Part shown: piece by piece, positions 8,013-16,607 of the stretch
How positions within the stretch are numbered: the stretch's first letter is position 1
Layout of the letters: each line of letters opens with the position of its first letter
Assembly (NCBI GenBank): GCA_017631885.1
Contig: JAGBSH010000028.1
Coordinates: forward strand, 62,001-126,000
Reading direction: 5' to 3'
Length of the DNA: 64,000 bases
From: Fibrobacteraceae bacterium
GTDB lineage: Bacteria; Fibrobacterota; Fibrobacteria; Fibrobacterales; Fibrobacteraceae
Program-made: the position numbers and the translations under genes
Notes under the pieces: generated by a model
The model's database searches: none
Told to the model about the DNA's origin: nothing
The model's input: the letters and a program-made list of their open reading frames with translations, nothing else

Positions 8013-11000
8013 TTACTCCTTTTTAGAAGAATCAGCACTTGTTGTTAAAGAATCAACTGAAGATTCTTCTTTAACTTCTTGAACAACAGGAATAGAATCC
8101 GGCCAGCGTTTTACATCTTCTAAAGCAGATTCTAAACGCATTCTACCTTCTCTGTCATAAGCAGGCAATGTATTTAAACCACGTTCTAACAAAGCCTTAG
8201 CTTCTGCTTTTTTATTAGCAGCTTGGTAAACAAAGAATGCAGTCCAATAACAACGCCATTCTCCTGGGAATTGCTTAATACCCAAATCTGTATAACGGAT
8301 TGCTTCATTTACAAGAGAATCCATCTGGTTTTTCACAGTTTGTGTGTGCGGCAATTTACGCAATAGATCCAACTGTTCGCGGTATTTTGTAGCGATTTGC
8401 AAATACAAGAAGAAATAGCTACTCAATAAGCGAGAAGTTTCACTATTGATATAAGCCGTTCCATCGCCTAAACCACGATACTTATAAACACTATCAATCA
8501 ATGCTTGTGTTCGCACTGCATCAAAAGCATTTTTCTTTGGTTCTAAATCGCCACGAATAAGGTTATAAATCAAACCTTCTTGAACCATATATTTTTCAAT
8601 ACCTAAAAAGTTAGAAGCACCAACGGTTGTTGAAAAATGAAGTGGCTTATCAAAATTATTCAATGCAAGATCCAAAACCAGTTTATGCTGAGTAAGCATT
8701 AAACCATTACGATTTTTATTTGCCCATTCTTCAAAGGAATCCCAAATTTGGTATTGCGATTTGTAAATGAAAAGAGAGTCTCTTGAAGCTGTTGAATCAC
8801 TTTCAATAGCTGCTATTTTCTGTTCTAAAGACTTTTTATTTTCTGTTGCTTTAGAAAGCCAAGTCTGGACAAAATTATTTGGGTTCTTGTAATACTCACC
8901 TTCTAAGACCATGTCTTTATCAATTGAAGCGTGGTCATAGCTTAGTTTTAAAACCGGTTCATTATCAAGCATTTGCTTAATATACCAGTCTGTATTGCCA
9001 AGACTCAAATTAACAACACGAACATCTTTGCGGATACCAGCCACTTCTTGCGCAAACCAAAGTGGGAATGTATCGTTATCTCCATTTGTAAAGAGAATTG
9101 CATTTTTACGACAACTATTCAGCAAGTTATAAGCGTAATCCCAAGGGACCCAAAGGCCCGAACGATTGTGTTCTGTGTAATTTGAAAGTAAAGGAACAAA
9201 GAAAGATACACAAGAAAGAGCTACTGCCAAAGGCAACGCAAAAGCCATTGCTTTTGCAGCAAGAAGCCAGACTAAAATACCAGCCCCTATACCAAACATA
9301 ATACTCATGAAAATAAATGCTGGTGTATAGAAATAATCACGTTCACGAACTTCTAAATGAACTGGCGTCGGGAATTGAATGTATTGTCCAATTCTTTCAT
9401 AAGCCTGCCATGCCGGGTTTGCATAAGCCGCACGTAAACGTTGTTCTGCGTTTTGGATTTCTTGAGCAGAAAGTTTACGTTGTTTTGCTGCTTCAAAAGC
9501 ATATTCTGCATTTGCTATTTCTTGTCTTGCATCTATCAATTTATGAGGATCAGGAACACTTCCTACTTTTAATCCACTCATTTGTAGAGTTTGAACGGTT
9601 TTTTGAGCATGAGCAACCCATGCATCATAATCGCGTTTTTCCATGCGGGTTCCATCCGCGAAATTGATATAGAAAAGAAGGCCAAGAGAACAAAGTGCAT
9701 AAAGAACAGAAAGGAAAATTCCATAATTTCTATGACGTTTGTAAGCAAATACGCAAACAGCAACCAAAAGTCCATTAAACAACAAGAACCAAACCAATTG
9801 CATAAATGTTTGATCTCCCATTGCAGCCATTTGTGTAGGAAAACTAATTCCAAAACGTTTTAATGGGGCGTTATCTTGCATATCAAACGCATAAGAGCCA
9901 TTATAGAAATTAACTTCACCCACTTTAAACGGCAAATATTGAGCTATTTGGTAACCACCCAATCCCATGTGTGGGAAACTTAAGAATTGATGGGCTAAAG
10001 AAGAGCGTCTATGGAAAGCACGAGATATCATACTTTCTGAACCGTATTGTTTACGTTCAATAAAATTATTGAAAGCTACCCAATTTTCATCTTCTAAAAG
10101 GTTGCCTAATTGTAAATTCCCTTGTTCATCACGAATATTGATTTCTGGGTTATTTTCATCAATAACTGGATTCAATTCCGAACGAATTGGAATGTAAAGG
10201 TGTGTGCTATACCCAATTAAAGCCACTACTGTAAAAGCTAAAGAAAGCTTTATCGCATGTTGGATTTCTGCTTTAAATGGTTTTGCAAAAGTTAGAACAA
10301 CTAAAGCTATCAGTAAAAATAAGGACCATTCAACAAAAGAAGACACATAATAGATTACCGAACAAAGAACGACTCCTGTAATCCATATTGGTAAACGCTG
10401 TACAATTTTCTTTGGTTCTGCTAATAACAACAATACAAAAACGGCTGGAATAGTAAGCATTGTATAAAGGTGTGCCCCAACGCCTAAGAAAGCGATATAG
10501 CACATAAAAATCAAATATCTATCCGCTTTATCTTCTTCATTTCGTTTGTCATACCAGACAAGTCCTAGATAAGAAATCAAAAGCAAAATAAACATGGCAA
10601 GGCCATAAACTTCAGCTTCTACTGCATTAAACCAGAATGTATCTGAGAAGGTAAGCAAGAAACCAGCAACAAGGCCCGCACAAACAAGAGAAATTGTTCT
10701 AATTCGAGCTGAAAGTTTTTCTCGTAAAGAATCTTTAGATAAAATTTTTGACAAGAAATCCCAAGCAAATAAAACGGCAACATAAACCGTTGCTGCAGAA
10801 CTGACTACTGATATGTAGTTCACTCGTTTTGCAATTTCTTCGACAAACGGCAAAAGAATAATGACCGCTCGACCAAGAAAAACAAAAAACGGCGTTCCTG
10901 GTGGGTGTGGAATTCCAAGTGTATTAGCACAAGCAATAAATTCGCCACAATCCCAAAAACTAACTGTTGGAGCCATGGTCAAACAATAAACAACCAAAGC

Positions 11001-11057
11001 GACAAGGCAAACAAAACCCGCCGTAATGTGTTTTACCATTCGTTCAGACAATTTCAT
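8013..11057 (-). CDS. DUF2723/GT117 membrane glycosyltransferase, TMEM260-like
   Basis: 1014 residues. The first 600 hold about a dozen membrane helices, and the last 400 are soluble and probably periplasmic with some TPR-like helices. The N-terminal loop SFWDCGEFIACANTLG (about 33-48) followed by IPHPPGTPFFVFLGR is the conserved DUF2723 signature; it has an acidic pair where GT-C enzymes keep their catalytic residue in the first outer loop. The eukaryotic member TMEM260 is a protein O-mannosyltransferase. It is followed by a DPM1-like and a GtrB-like synthase that could supply the lipid-sugar donor, so I infer transfer of a sugar to exported proteins. Acceptor and sugar are unknown. Confidence 0.83.
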   Translation of the reverse strand: MKLSERMVKHITAGFVCLVALVVYCLTMAPTVSFWDCGEFIACANTLGIPHPPGTPFFVFLGRAVIILLPFVEEIAKRVNYISVVSSAATVYVAVLFAWDFLSKILSKDSLREKLSARIRTISLVCAGLVAGFLLTFSDTFWFNAVEAEVYGLAMFILLLISYLGLVWYDKRNEEDKADRYLIFMCYIAFLGVGAHLYTMLTIPAVFVLLLLAEPKKIVQRLPIWITGVVLCSVIYYVSSFVEWSLFLLIALVVLTFAKPFKAEIQHAIKLSLAFTVVALIGYSTHLYIPIRSELNPVIDENNPEINIRDEQGNLQLGNLLEDENWVAFNNFIERKQYGSESMISRAFHRRSSLAHQFLSFPHMGLGGYQIAQYLPFKVGEVNFYNGSYAFDMQDNAPLKRFGISFPTQMAAMGDQTFMQLVWFLLFNGLLVAVCVFAYKRHRNYGIFLSVLYALCSLGLLFYINFADGTRMEKRDYDAWVAHAQKTVQTLQMSGLKVGSVPDPHKLIDARQEIANAEYAFEAAKQRKLSAQEIQNAEQRLRAAYANPAWQAYERIGQYIQFPTPVHLEVRERDYFYTPAFIFMSIMFGIGAGILVWLLAAKAMAFALPLAVALSCVSFFVPLLSNYTEHNRSGLWVPWDYAYNLLNSCRKNAILFTNGDNDTFPLWFAQEVAGIRKDVRVVNLSLGNTDWYIKQMLDNEPVLKLSYDHASIDKDMVLEGEYYKNPNNFVQTWLSKATENKKSLEQKIAAIESDSTASRDSLFIYKSQYQIWDSFEEWANKNRNGLMLTQHKLVLDLALNNFDKPLHFSTTVGASNFLGIEKYMVQEGLIYNLIRGDLEPKKNAFDAVRTQALIDSVYKYRGLGDGTAYINSETSRLLSSYFFLYLQIATKYREQLDLLRKLPHTQTVKNQMDSLVNEAIRYTDLGIKQFPGEWRCYWTAFFVYQAANKKAEAKALLERGLNTLPAYDREGRMRLESALEDVKRWPDSIPVVQEVKEESSVDSLTTSADSSKKE

Positions 11058-11507
11058 TTACAAGTTCTCCTTAGAGGTCGAAGGAAAAATCCCTTGCATT
11101 TCTGCAACATGATTTAAAATGCCATTAATAAAAGAATAAGAATCTTCGGTGCTGTATTTCGCTGCAATTTGTACTGCTTCGGTAAGAACTACCTTCGCTG
11201 GAGCTTCTGCTTTATACAATAATTCAGCAAGGGCTATGCGAAGCACACAAACATCAACAAGAGCCATTCTTTCAATAGCCCAAGATTTTGAAGTTTCCGC
11301 TATAATTTTTTCAAAATCTTCTCTGTGTTCTTGAGCTATGTCAACCAAAGAAATACCATAAGCTTTCATTTCAGAAGAAAGGTCCGGACTATTATCTAAA
11401 ACACCTCCGAGACATTCTCCGGCTGTTCCTGCAGTAACTTCCATAGCATAAAGAAGTTGCATAGCGAATACTCTTGCAGAACGACGATTTACACTATATT
11501 TTTGCAT
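11058..11507 (-). CDS. nusB: Transcription antitermination factor NusB
   Basis: 149 residues, normal for NusB. It starts NRRSARVFAMQLLYAMEVT, the typical R-R-x-A-R-x-x-A-x-Q-x-L-Y helix, and has the C-terminal PAKVVLTEAVQIAAKYSTEDSYSF.NGIL pattern. NusB binds boxA RNA with NusE (S10) and supports rRNA antitermination in the cytoplasm. It directly follows ribH with a 4-base gap, the common ribH-nusB order, and its stop abuts the start of the DUF2723 gene. Confidence 0.95.
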   Translation of the reverse strand: MQKYSVNRRSARVFAMQLLYAMEVTAGTAGECLGGVLDNSPDLSSEMKAYGISLVDIAQEHREDFEKIIAETSKSWAIERMALVDVCVLRIALAELLYKAEAPAKVVLTEAVQIAAKYSTEDSYSFINGILNHVAEMQGIFPSTSKENL

Positions 11508-11511
11508 ACAA

Positions 11512-11979
11512 TTACTTTATCTGTGAATAAAGGTTAGTCAGTTGAATTGCAGCCTGAGCGACATCAGCCCCCTTGTTGCCTGCTTTCAAACCAGCACGGT
11601 TCAAAGCTTGTTCAACAGTATCTGTTGTAAGAACGCCAAATAAAACTGGAATTTTACCTTCGCTTGCAAGAGAAGCTATTCCAGAAGTCACCCCATTTAC
11701 AACCGCATCATAATGAGATGTTTCGCCACGAATTACGGCACCAAGAGCAATGATTGCATCATAAGAACCTGTATCTGCTAAACGGCGACAAACTCCAGGA
11801 ATTTCAAAAGCTCCAGGAACTTTTGCTACAAAAATGTTTTCACTAGAAACTCCAAGAGCTTCTAAACGGTCTACAGCGCCACGCAATAAAGCGTCTGTTA
11901 CCATTTCATTAAATTCAGCAACGACAATGGCAATGCGTTTACCATTTCCAGACAAATTCTTTTCAAATTCCTTGCTCAT
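11512..11979 (-). CDS. ribH: 6,7-dimethyl-8-ribityllumazine synthase RibH
   Basis: 155 residues. The enzyme condenses 5-amino-6-ribitylamino-uracil with 3,4-dihydroxy-2-butanone 4-phosphate in riboflavin synthesis. Diagnostic segments are AIVVAEFNEMVTDALL, VPGAFEIPGVCRRLA, ALGAVIRGETSHYDAV (with the catalytic His) and VLTTDTVEQALNRAG. It lies in ribE-ribBA-ribH-nusB with only two bases between it and ribBA. Confidence 0.96.
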   Translation of the reverse strand: MSKEFEKNLSGNGKRIAIVVAEFNEMVTDALLRGAVDRLEALGVSSENIFVAKVPGAFEIPGVCRRLADTGSYDAIIALGAVIRGETSHYDAVVNGVTSGIASLASEGKIPVLFGVLTTDTVEQALNRAGLKAGNKGADVAQAAIQLTNLYSQIK

Positions 11980-11981
11980 AA

Positions 11982-13190
11982 TTATTTTTCCTCAATATGG
12001 AGAACATGCCCCATTTTTTCTTTTTTTGTTTTTAAATAAAATTCATTTTCTTCATTAGGTTCGATTTCAATTGGAACGCGTTCCACAATTTCTAATCCAT
12101 AACCAGAGATTCCAGAAACCTTACTTGGATTGTTTGTTAACAAACGCATTTGTCGCACACCTAAATCAGCTAAAATTTGTGCTCCGATACCATATTCTCT
12201 GTGGTCCGGTTTAAAACCTAAATGACAATTAGCTTCTACAGTATCTAAACCTTGCTCTTGTAATTCATAAGCTCTAAGTTTATTGCAAAGCCCAATGCCA
12301 CGGCCTTCATGCCCTCGCATATAAAGCAACACGCCACCATGCTTACCAATAAAAGTCATAGCAGAAGCAAGCTGGTCTCCGCAATCACAACGTTTAGAAC
12401 CAAAAATATCACCCGTTAAACATTCACTATGCACTCGCACATAAACAGGTTTAGAATAATCTGGTGAACCTGCTACAAAAGCTATATGTTCTACGCCATC
12501 TGTAATACTACGATAACCATAAGCTTTAAAATCACCATACTTAGAAGGTATCGAAGGGCAAGCAACTCTTTCAACTAATTTTTCTTGGCGTAAGCGATAA
12601 GTTATCAAATCACGAATCGCTATCATTTTCATGCCAAATTTCTCGGCAATTTTTTTTAGTTCCGGCAAGCGAGCCATAGAGCCATCTTCATTCATTATTT
12701 CAATAAGAGCAGCTGCTGGCCGAAGACCTGCTAAACGAGCCAAATCAACTGCTGCTTCTGTATGCCCTGCTCTACGCAAAACGCCTTCTTCTTGAGCGTA
12801 TAATGGAGAAATATGGCCTGGACGCCCAAATGTAGACGGAGTTGAATTTGGGTCAGCCAAAGCTTGAATAGTCGCTGCTCTATCTTTTGCAGAAACACCT
12901 GTTGTACAGCCTTCAATTTTATCGACCATAATTGTGAATGGCGTACCAAGGATAGAAGTATTTTCAGCAGTTTGTCTAGTAAGGCCAAGTTCTCTACAAC
13001 GAGAAATAGGCAATGGCGCACAAAGAACTCCACGACCTTCTTTAAGCATGAAATTCACATGTTCAGGAGTAATTTTTTCTGCAGCGATAATAAAATCGCC
13101 TTCATTTTCGCGATCTTCGTCATCAACAACAATAAGGAATTTACCATTCCTGAAATCTTCTATCGCTTCTTCTATCGTATTCAAAGACAT
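11982..13190 (-). CDS. ribBA: Bifunctional DHBP synthase / GTP cyclohydrolase II RibBA
   Basis: 402 residues, the usual fused length. The N-terminal half is 3,4-dihydroxy-2-butanone 4-phosphate synthase, with the metal-binding acidic loop [12 protein letters not shown] (about 21-32) and the [12 protein letters not shown] segment. The C-terminal half is GTP cyclohydrolase II, with the zinc ligands in [16 protein letters not shown] and the Arg/His segment [11 protein letters not shown]. It therefore starts both branches of riboflavin synthesis from ribulose 5-phosphate and GTP. No FMN riboswitch is visible ahead of the operon. ribD is not in the window. Confidence 0.97.
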   Translation of the reverse strand: MSLNTIEEAIEDFRNGKFLIVVDDEDRENEGDFIIAAEKITPEHVNFMLKEGRGVLCAPLPISRCRELGLTRQTAENTSILGTPFTIMVDKIEGCTTGVSAKDRAATIQALADPNSTPSTFGRPGHISPLYAQEEGVLRRAGHTEAAVDLARLAGLRPAAALIEIMNEDGSMARLPELKKIAEKFGMKMIAIRDLITYRLRQEKLVERVACPSIPSKYGDFKAYGYRSITDGVEHIAFVAGSPDYSKPVYVRVHSECLTGDIFGSKRCDCGDQLASAMTFIGKHGGVLLYMRGHEGRGIGLCNKLRAYELQEQGLDTVEANCHLGFKPDHREYGIGAQILADLGVRQMRLLTNNPSKVSGISGYGLEIVERVPIEIEPNEENEFYLKTKKEKMGHVLHIEEK

Positions 13191-13200
13191 AAAACCAACT

Positions 13201-13887
13201 TTATCCCTTTTTTGCTTGTAACATTGCCGAAAGTATCTCTTTTACAGACATCTCACTAGAATCTTTTTCTGGAATAACCCCGACAGCAACTTCTTTTAAA
13301 AGTTCTGCCAAATAATTTCCCATATACTTTCCAAGCATATCTACTTCAACATTTACAAGAGTTCCTTCTTTCCACTCAGAAAGATTTGTTCGTTCCAGTG
13401 TTTCTGGAATAATACAAACTCGAATAAAATTTTTCCCTTTTTCAGCGATTGTCAAGCTAATGCCATTTAAAGCAATAGAACCTCTTGAAATCACATAACG
13501 GCGTAAATGCTCAGGAATTTCTAAATCCACTTCTACACCGGTTTCTCTAGGAGTAACTTGCAAAACTTTTGCACAAGCATCTACATGACCAGTTACAAAA
13601 TGGCCTCCCATAGGTGTATTCAATGCGCAAGCTTTTTCCAAATTCAATTTTGCACCAGGAGCCACATTTTGAAAAGTCGTATTTTCTAAAGTCTGATGCA
13701 TTAAACAAAAAACAGCCTCAGAATCTGTACAAGATTCAATCGTCAAGCAAACACCATCGTTTGCAATACTATCTCCAGTATGGCAATTAGCAAAAAAATT
13801 TTCAGCCAGAACACGCATAGACAAAGCGTCACCACGCCGTTCTGTGTTTAAGACAATGCCTGTTTTTTGAATAATTCCGGTAAACAT
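13201..13887 (-). CDS. ribE: Riboflavin synthase alpha subunit
   Basis: 228 residues: [10 protein letters not shown] at the start, and two lumazine-binding barrels, the second from about residue 98 with [15 protein letters not shown]. The enzyme dismutates two lumazines to riboflavin. After the second barrel there is a C-terminal extension of some 25 residues ([18 protein letters not shown]...) beyond the normal 200-210 residue length. It is the first gene of the rib-nusB-glycosyltransferase operon. The ATG has no clear Shine-Dalgarno site; instead an inverted repeat lies directly before it. Confidence 0.94.
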   Translation of the reverse strand: MFTGIIQKTGIVLNTERRGDALSMRVLAENFFANCHTGDSIANDGVCLTIESCTDSEAVFCLMHQTLENTTFQNVAPGAKLNLEKACALNTPMGGHFVTGHVDACAKVLQVTPRETGVEVDLEIPEHLRRYVISRGSIALNGISLTIAEKGKNFIRVCIIPETLERTNLSEWKEGTLVNVEVDMLGKYMGNYLAELLKEVAVGVIPEKDSSEMSVKEILSAMLQAKKG

Positions 13888-13890
13888 CGG

Positions 13891-13911
13891 GCAAAATTTA
13901 AAAAATTTTGC
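13891..13911 (-). other. Inverted repeat directly before the ribE start
   Basis: GCAAAATT and AATTTTGC face each other around a 5-base A/T centre, ending 4 bases before the ribE ATG where the ribosome site should be. It could form an RNA hairpin in the 5' leader or be a protein-binding site. It does not resemble an FMN riboswitch, which is much longer and GC-richer. Confidence 0.45.
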
Positions 13912-13977
13912 TTTAATAAATAAGAGAAACGCCCTAGAAGTTCATTATTTAGACTTGATTTTCAATAATTCTTTAAT

Positions 13978-14799
13978 TTAATCCAAAATTGCGGGCCAAC
14001 CATTTTGTTTAATTCCCGCTAAAGCACAAATCTGCTCATGGGCTTCTGTTCGCATTTTATCACAAGATTCCGATTTTCCTATTGTTTTATCTGGGAATAT
14101 AGGCTCACCAATACGAAGAGTAACTAAAGGGTGTTTTACTTTGAAAAATTTATAAAGCCCTGTTGGTTTTCGGTAAGAAAAAGCCATTGGAATAACCGGC
14201 AAATTATAGCTATACGCCATTGAAAACGCTCCCTTTCTAAAGGGGCGAATTGGACCATAAAAATCCCAACGACTGGCTTCTGGAAAACAATGCAGCCATT
14301 TTTTCTTTTTATGTAAATAATTAAAAGCGGCATTGAATTTTTTCATAGCTTGCGATGTATTAGGAACTGGAATTCCTCCGGCACCACGAATCATCCAAGC
14401 ATCTGAAGTTTCAAGATTTTCTTGCCTTGCCGGAAACCACATACACCGAAAACGGACCGCTTGCAAAACAGCCAAAAAATCCCAACGATAAACATGGTTT
14501 GCGACAGTCATTGCGCCATTTTTAAATTGCTTTTTATATTTTTTCAACCCCTTACGGCCTTCAATTTTTAGTCCATATCGCAATGGATTCAGCCAAAAAA
14601 CGAGCAAAAAAATGCCAGCATAAATAAAAACATGTAAGCATTTTGCTTTAAAAGAATGGTCTAAAAAAGGATATTCTGAATCTACTTGAACTTCTTTAAT
14701 TTTTACGGGTGAAAGCATATAGGAACGATGCGAATCTGGATAAGTTTTTTCCAAATACGGTTCATAAACATTTTCATTAACTATATGCTCTTGAATCAT
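13978..14799 (-). CDS. 1-acyl-glycerol-3-phosphate acyltransferase family protein
   Basis: 273 residues. A hydrophobic segment (about 52-68) is followed by the acyltransferase core. Motif I is NHVYRWD (NHx4D, about residue 100). A glycerol-phosphate-binding FPEASRW corresponds to the FPEGTR motif (here E-A-S-R), and VIPMAFSYRKP follows. PlsC enzymes make phosphatidic acid at the inner membrane; the altered FPEASRW and the N-terminal extension of some 40 residues leave the exact acceptor open. It follows the GH5 gene by 15 bases, so they are probably co-transcribed though functionally unrelated. Confidence 0.8.
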   Translation of the reverse strand: MIQEHIVNENVYEPYLEKTYPDSHRSYMLSPVKIKEVQVDSEYPFLDHSFKAKCLHVFIYAGIFLLVFWLNPLRYGLKIEGRKGLKKYKKQFKNGAMTVANHVYRWDFLAVLQAVRFRCMWFPARQENLETSDAWMIRGAGGIPVPNTSQAMKKFNAAFNYLHKKKKWLHCFPEASRWDFYGPIRPFRKGAFSMAYSYNLPVIPMAFSYRKPTGLYKFFKVKHPLVTLRIGEPIFPDKTIGKSESCDKMRTEAHEQICALAGIKQNGWPAILD

Positions 14800-14814
14800 A
14801 AAACCCTTTTAAAA

Positions 14815-16428
14815 TTACAAGTCCTTTATCACCAAAATACCGCTTTTTTCAATTTTGGGATAAGGGCGCATGCCTTCTCCACCACGGCCTTTATCAAGAA
14901 CTTCTAGCAAAACACCTTCTGATGAATACAAATGCAATTCCCAAGGACCATTCGGAGAATTGAAATAGCCAGAATTTTTTTGAACATTTCTGTGGAAACT
15001 AGAATTTAAGCGATCTGCAACGCTACGTGCTTGCACTAAAGAAATGTCAGCAAGTTCCCAATTGATACTTGAACCACCCATGTCAAATACAAGAACTGCA
15101 TTTTTATCAGATTCTTCTTTCATGGTGAATTTCCAGCTAAATTCTTGCCAGCTAGAACTCAAATCCAAAATACGACCATTAGCATAAGGCGTGTATTCGT
15201 CGCTATCTTTTTTTATGTCAACATTCAATGTTCTTGGGCTATCAGCCTTTGCTCTCATACTAAAAACGTAAGTTGTCCCTAAACGCAAAGACAAATTCTG
15301 CTTAAACTGTAAAGACCAACTATCTTTCCCAGCATTTTCTATTTCAAATCGCACAATGCCCTTACTTGGAATTACATTGACTTTTCCACCCCAGAAATCT
15401 GGTTTCCAATGGTTTAAAGGATCTGCTGCATCTGAAAAAGTTCCATTCAAAACTAAATTCGAAGCCCTACCAGAAGTTCCTGTAACAAAGTCTCCTTCTG
15501 TAATAAAAGTAGGGATAGAACTTGTATTTTGAATACTCAAGGAACTATCAATACAAACAAAACGGCCCCAATCTACCAATGTATTGTAAGAACCATGCGT
15601 TGTCATATCCATTTCACGACTATCAAAATTCCCTGGGCCCCAACTCCAAGCCAGCCAGCCGATATTTAGTCGTTCTGCTTCTGCCATAATATGCCTATAA
15701 GGAATATACTTAGCCCCTTTCACAGCAACTGGTGCAAATTCCCCCACTATCAACGGCAAATTTAATTCAACTGAGCGTTCTAAAACACCAGTCACCCGTT
15801 CTTCTACTGAAGCATAACCCGTTTCTTCGGCATTATGCTTTTCTGAAGGCCACCACATATGAATAGAAAACATCAAATTGTGTTCTGGATCCGCTTGTAA
15901 AAGTCTATTACCTACAGCAAAAATATTCTTAGAACTTTGTCCCCACGCATCGGCATCAATAATCAAAGGAACTCGAATTCCGGCAGCCCGCATTTTAGTT
16001 ATCATCATGCAATAAGCTTCAAAAAATTCTTCTGAATCAATTTCTTCTGAACCGACTTCATTACCAATATTTAAAAGCAAATATTCCTGATGGTTAGAAA
16101 TCATTTGAAGGACTTCATCTCGAAGCCAGAAATTCAAAAGTTCAGGTAATTTATCCCAACGACCAGTTGCATCGTGCAATTCAGGCATCGGAATCATATT
16201 ATTTGCGATACATTCTCGGATAATATTGTCTAAATCACTTACGCGCCCTAACATATTCCATACAATACGAACAACATTGGCGCCTGTTTTTGCAATTTCT
16301 GGTAAAACCTTTCCTTCGCGGTCGGTCCAAATAAACATGTGATTGATACCGCGTAAAACCACTTTTTCGTTATCTTTAGAATAAAGAAAACGCCCTTGAA
16401 CAAAAAAACCTGGTTTAATACTGGCCAT
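14815..16428 (-). CDS. GH5-family (GH5_8-like) beta-mannanase with a C-terminal CBM, no signal peptide
   Basis: 537 residues. Residues 1-300 form a GH5 barrel close to bacterial beta-mannanases: GANVVRIVWNM, MPELHDATGRW, acid/base Glu in LLNIGNEVG, IDADAWGQSS, SIHMWW, nucleophile Glu in LIVGEFAPV, and GWLAWSWGPGN. Residues about 320-465 look like a CBM4/9-type beta-sandwich (VLNGTFSDAADPLNHWKPD ... FSMRAKADSPRTLNVDI). There is no signal peptide: the ATG has a good AAGGA ribosome site and an in-frame TAA stands four codons before it. The enzyme is therefore predicted cytoplasmic, which is odd for a CBM-carrying hydrolase. Mannan as substrate is inferred from similarity. Confidence 0.83.
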   Translation of the reverse strand: MASIKPGFFVQGRFLYSKDNEKVVLRGINHMFIWTDREGKVLPEIAKTGANVVRIVWNMLGRVSDLDNIIRECIANNMIPMPELHDATGRWDKLPELLNFWLRDEVLQMISNHQEYLLLNIGNEVGSEEIDSEEFFEAYCMMITKMRAAGIRVPLIIDADAWGQSSKNIFAVGNRLLQADPEHNLMFSIHMWWPSEKHNAEETGYASVEERVTGVLERSVELNLPLIVGEFAPVAVKGAKYIPYRHIMAEAERLNIGWLAWSWGPGNFDSREMDMTTHGSYNTLVDWGRFVCIDSSLSIQNTSSIPTFITEGDFVTGTSGRASNLVLNGTFSDAADPLNHWKPDFWGGKVNVIPSKGIVRFEIENAGKDSWSLQFKQNLSLRLGTTYVFSMRAKADSPRTLNVDIKKDSDEYTPYANGRILDLSSSWQEFSWKFTMKEESDKNAVLVFDMGGSSINWELADISLVQARSVADRLNSSFHRNVQKNSGYFNSPNGPWELHLYSSEGVLLEVLDKGRGGEGMRPYPKIEKSGILVIKDL

Positions 16429-16530
16429 AAAAAATCCTTAAAAAGTTCACTCTAAAATATATTAAAAAGATTCTTTTGGCTAAAAAATCTTCAAGTTGTA
16501 AGGCCAGAAACTTTTCAAATTTGGAATAAA

Positions 16531-16592
16531 AACAAAAAAAACTGTTCAAAAAACAAGTAGTCCAAACGAAATACTCTATTTTTGAACAGTTT
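16531..16592 (-). terminator. Terminator after the GH30 gene
   Basis: On the minus strand AAACTGTTCAAAAA pairs with TTTTTGAACAGTTT across a loop of some 25 bases, followed by an uninterrupted T run. It ends the CE6-GH30 transcript 16 bases after the GH30 stop. Confidence 0.75.
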
Positions 16593-16607
16593 AAAAAGAA
16601 ATAAAAC

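Noticed and set aside
13888-13977. An FMN riboswitch before ribE
   Set aside because: The gap to the next gene is only 90 bases and lacks the conserved GC-rich RFN helices; only a short A/T-rich inverted repeat is present.
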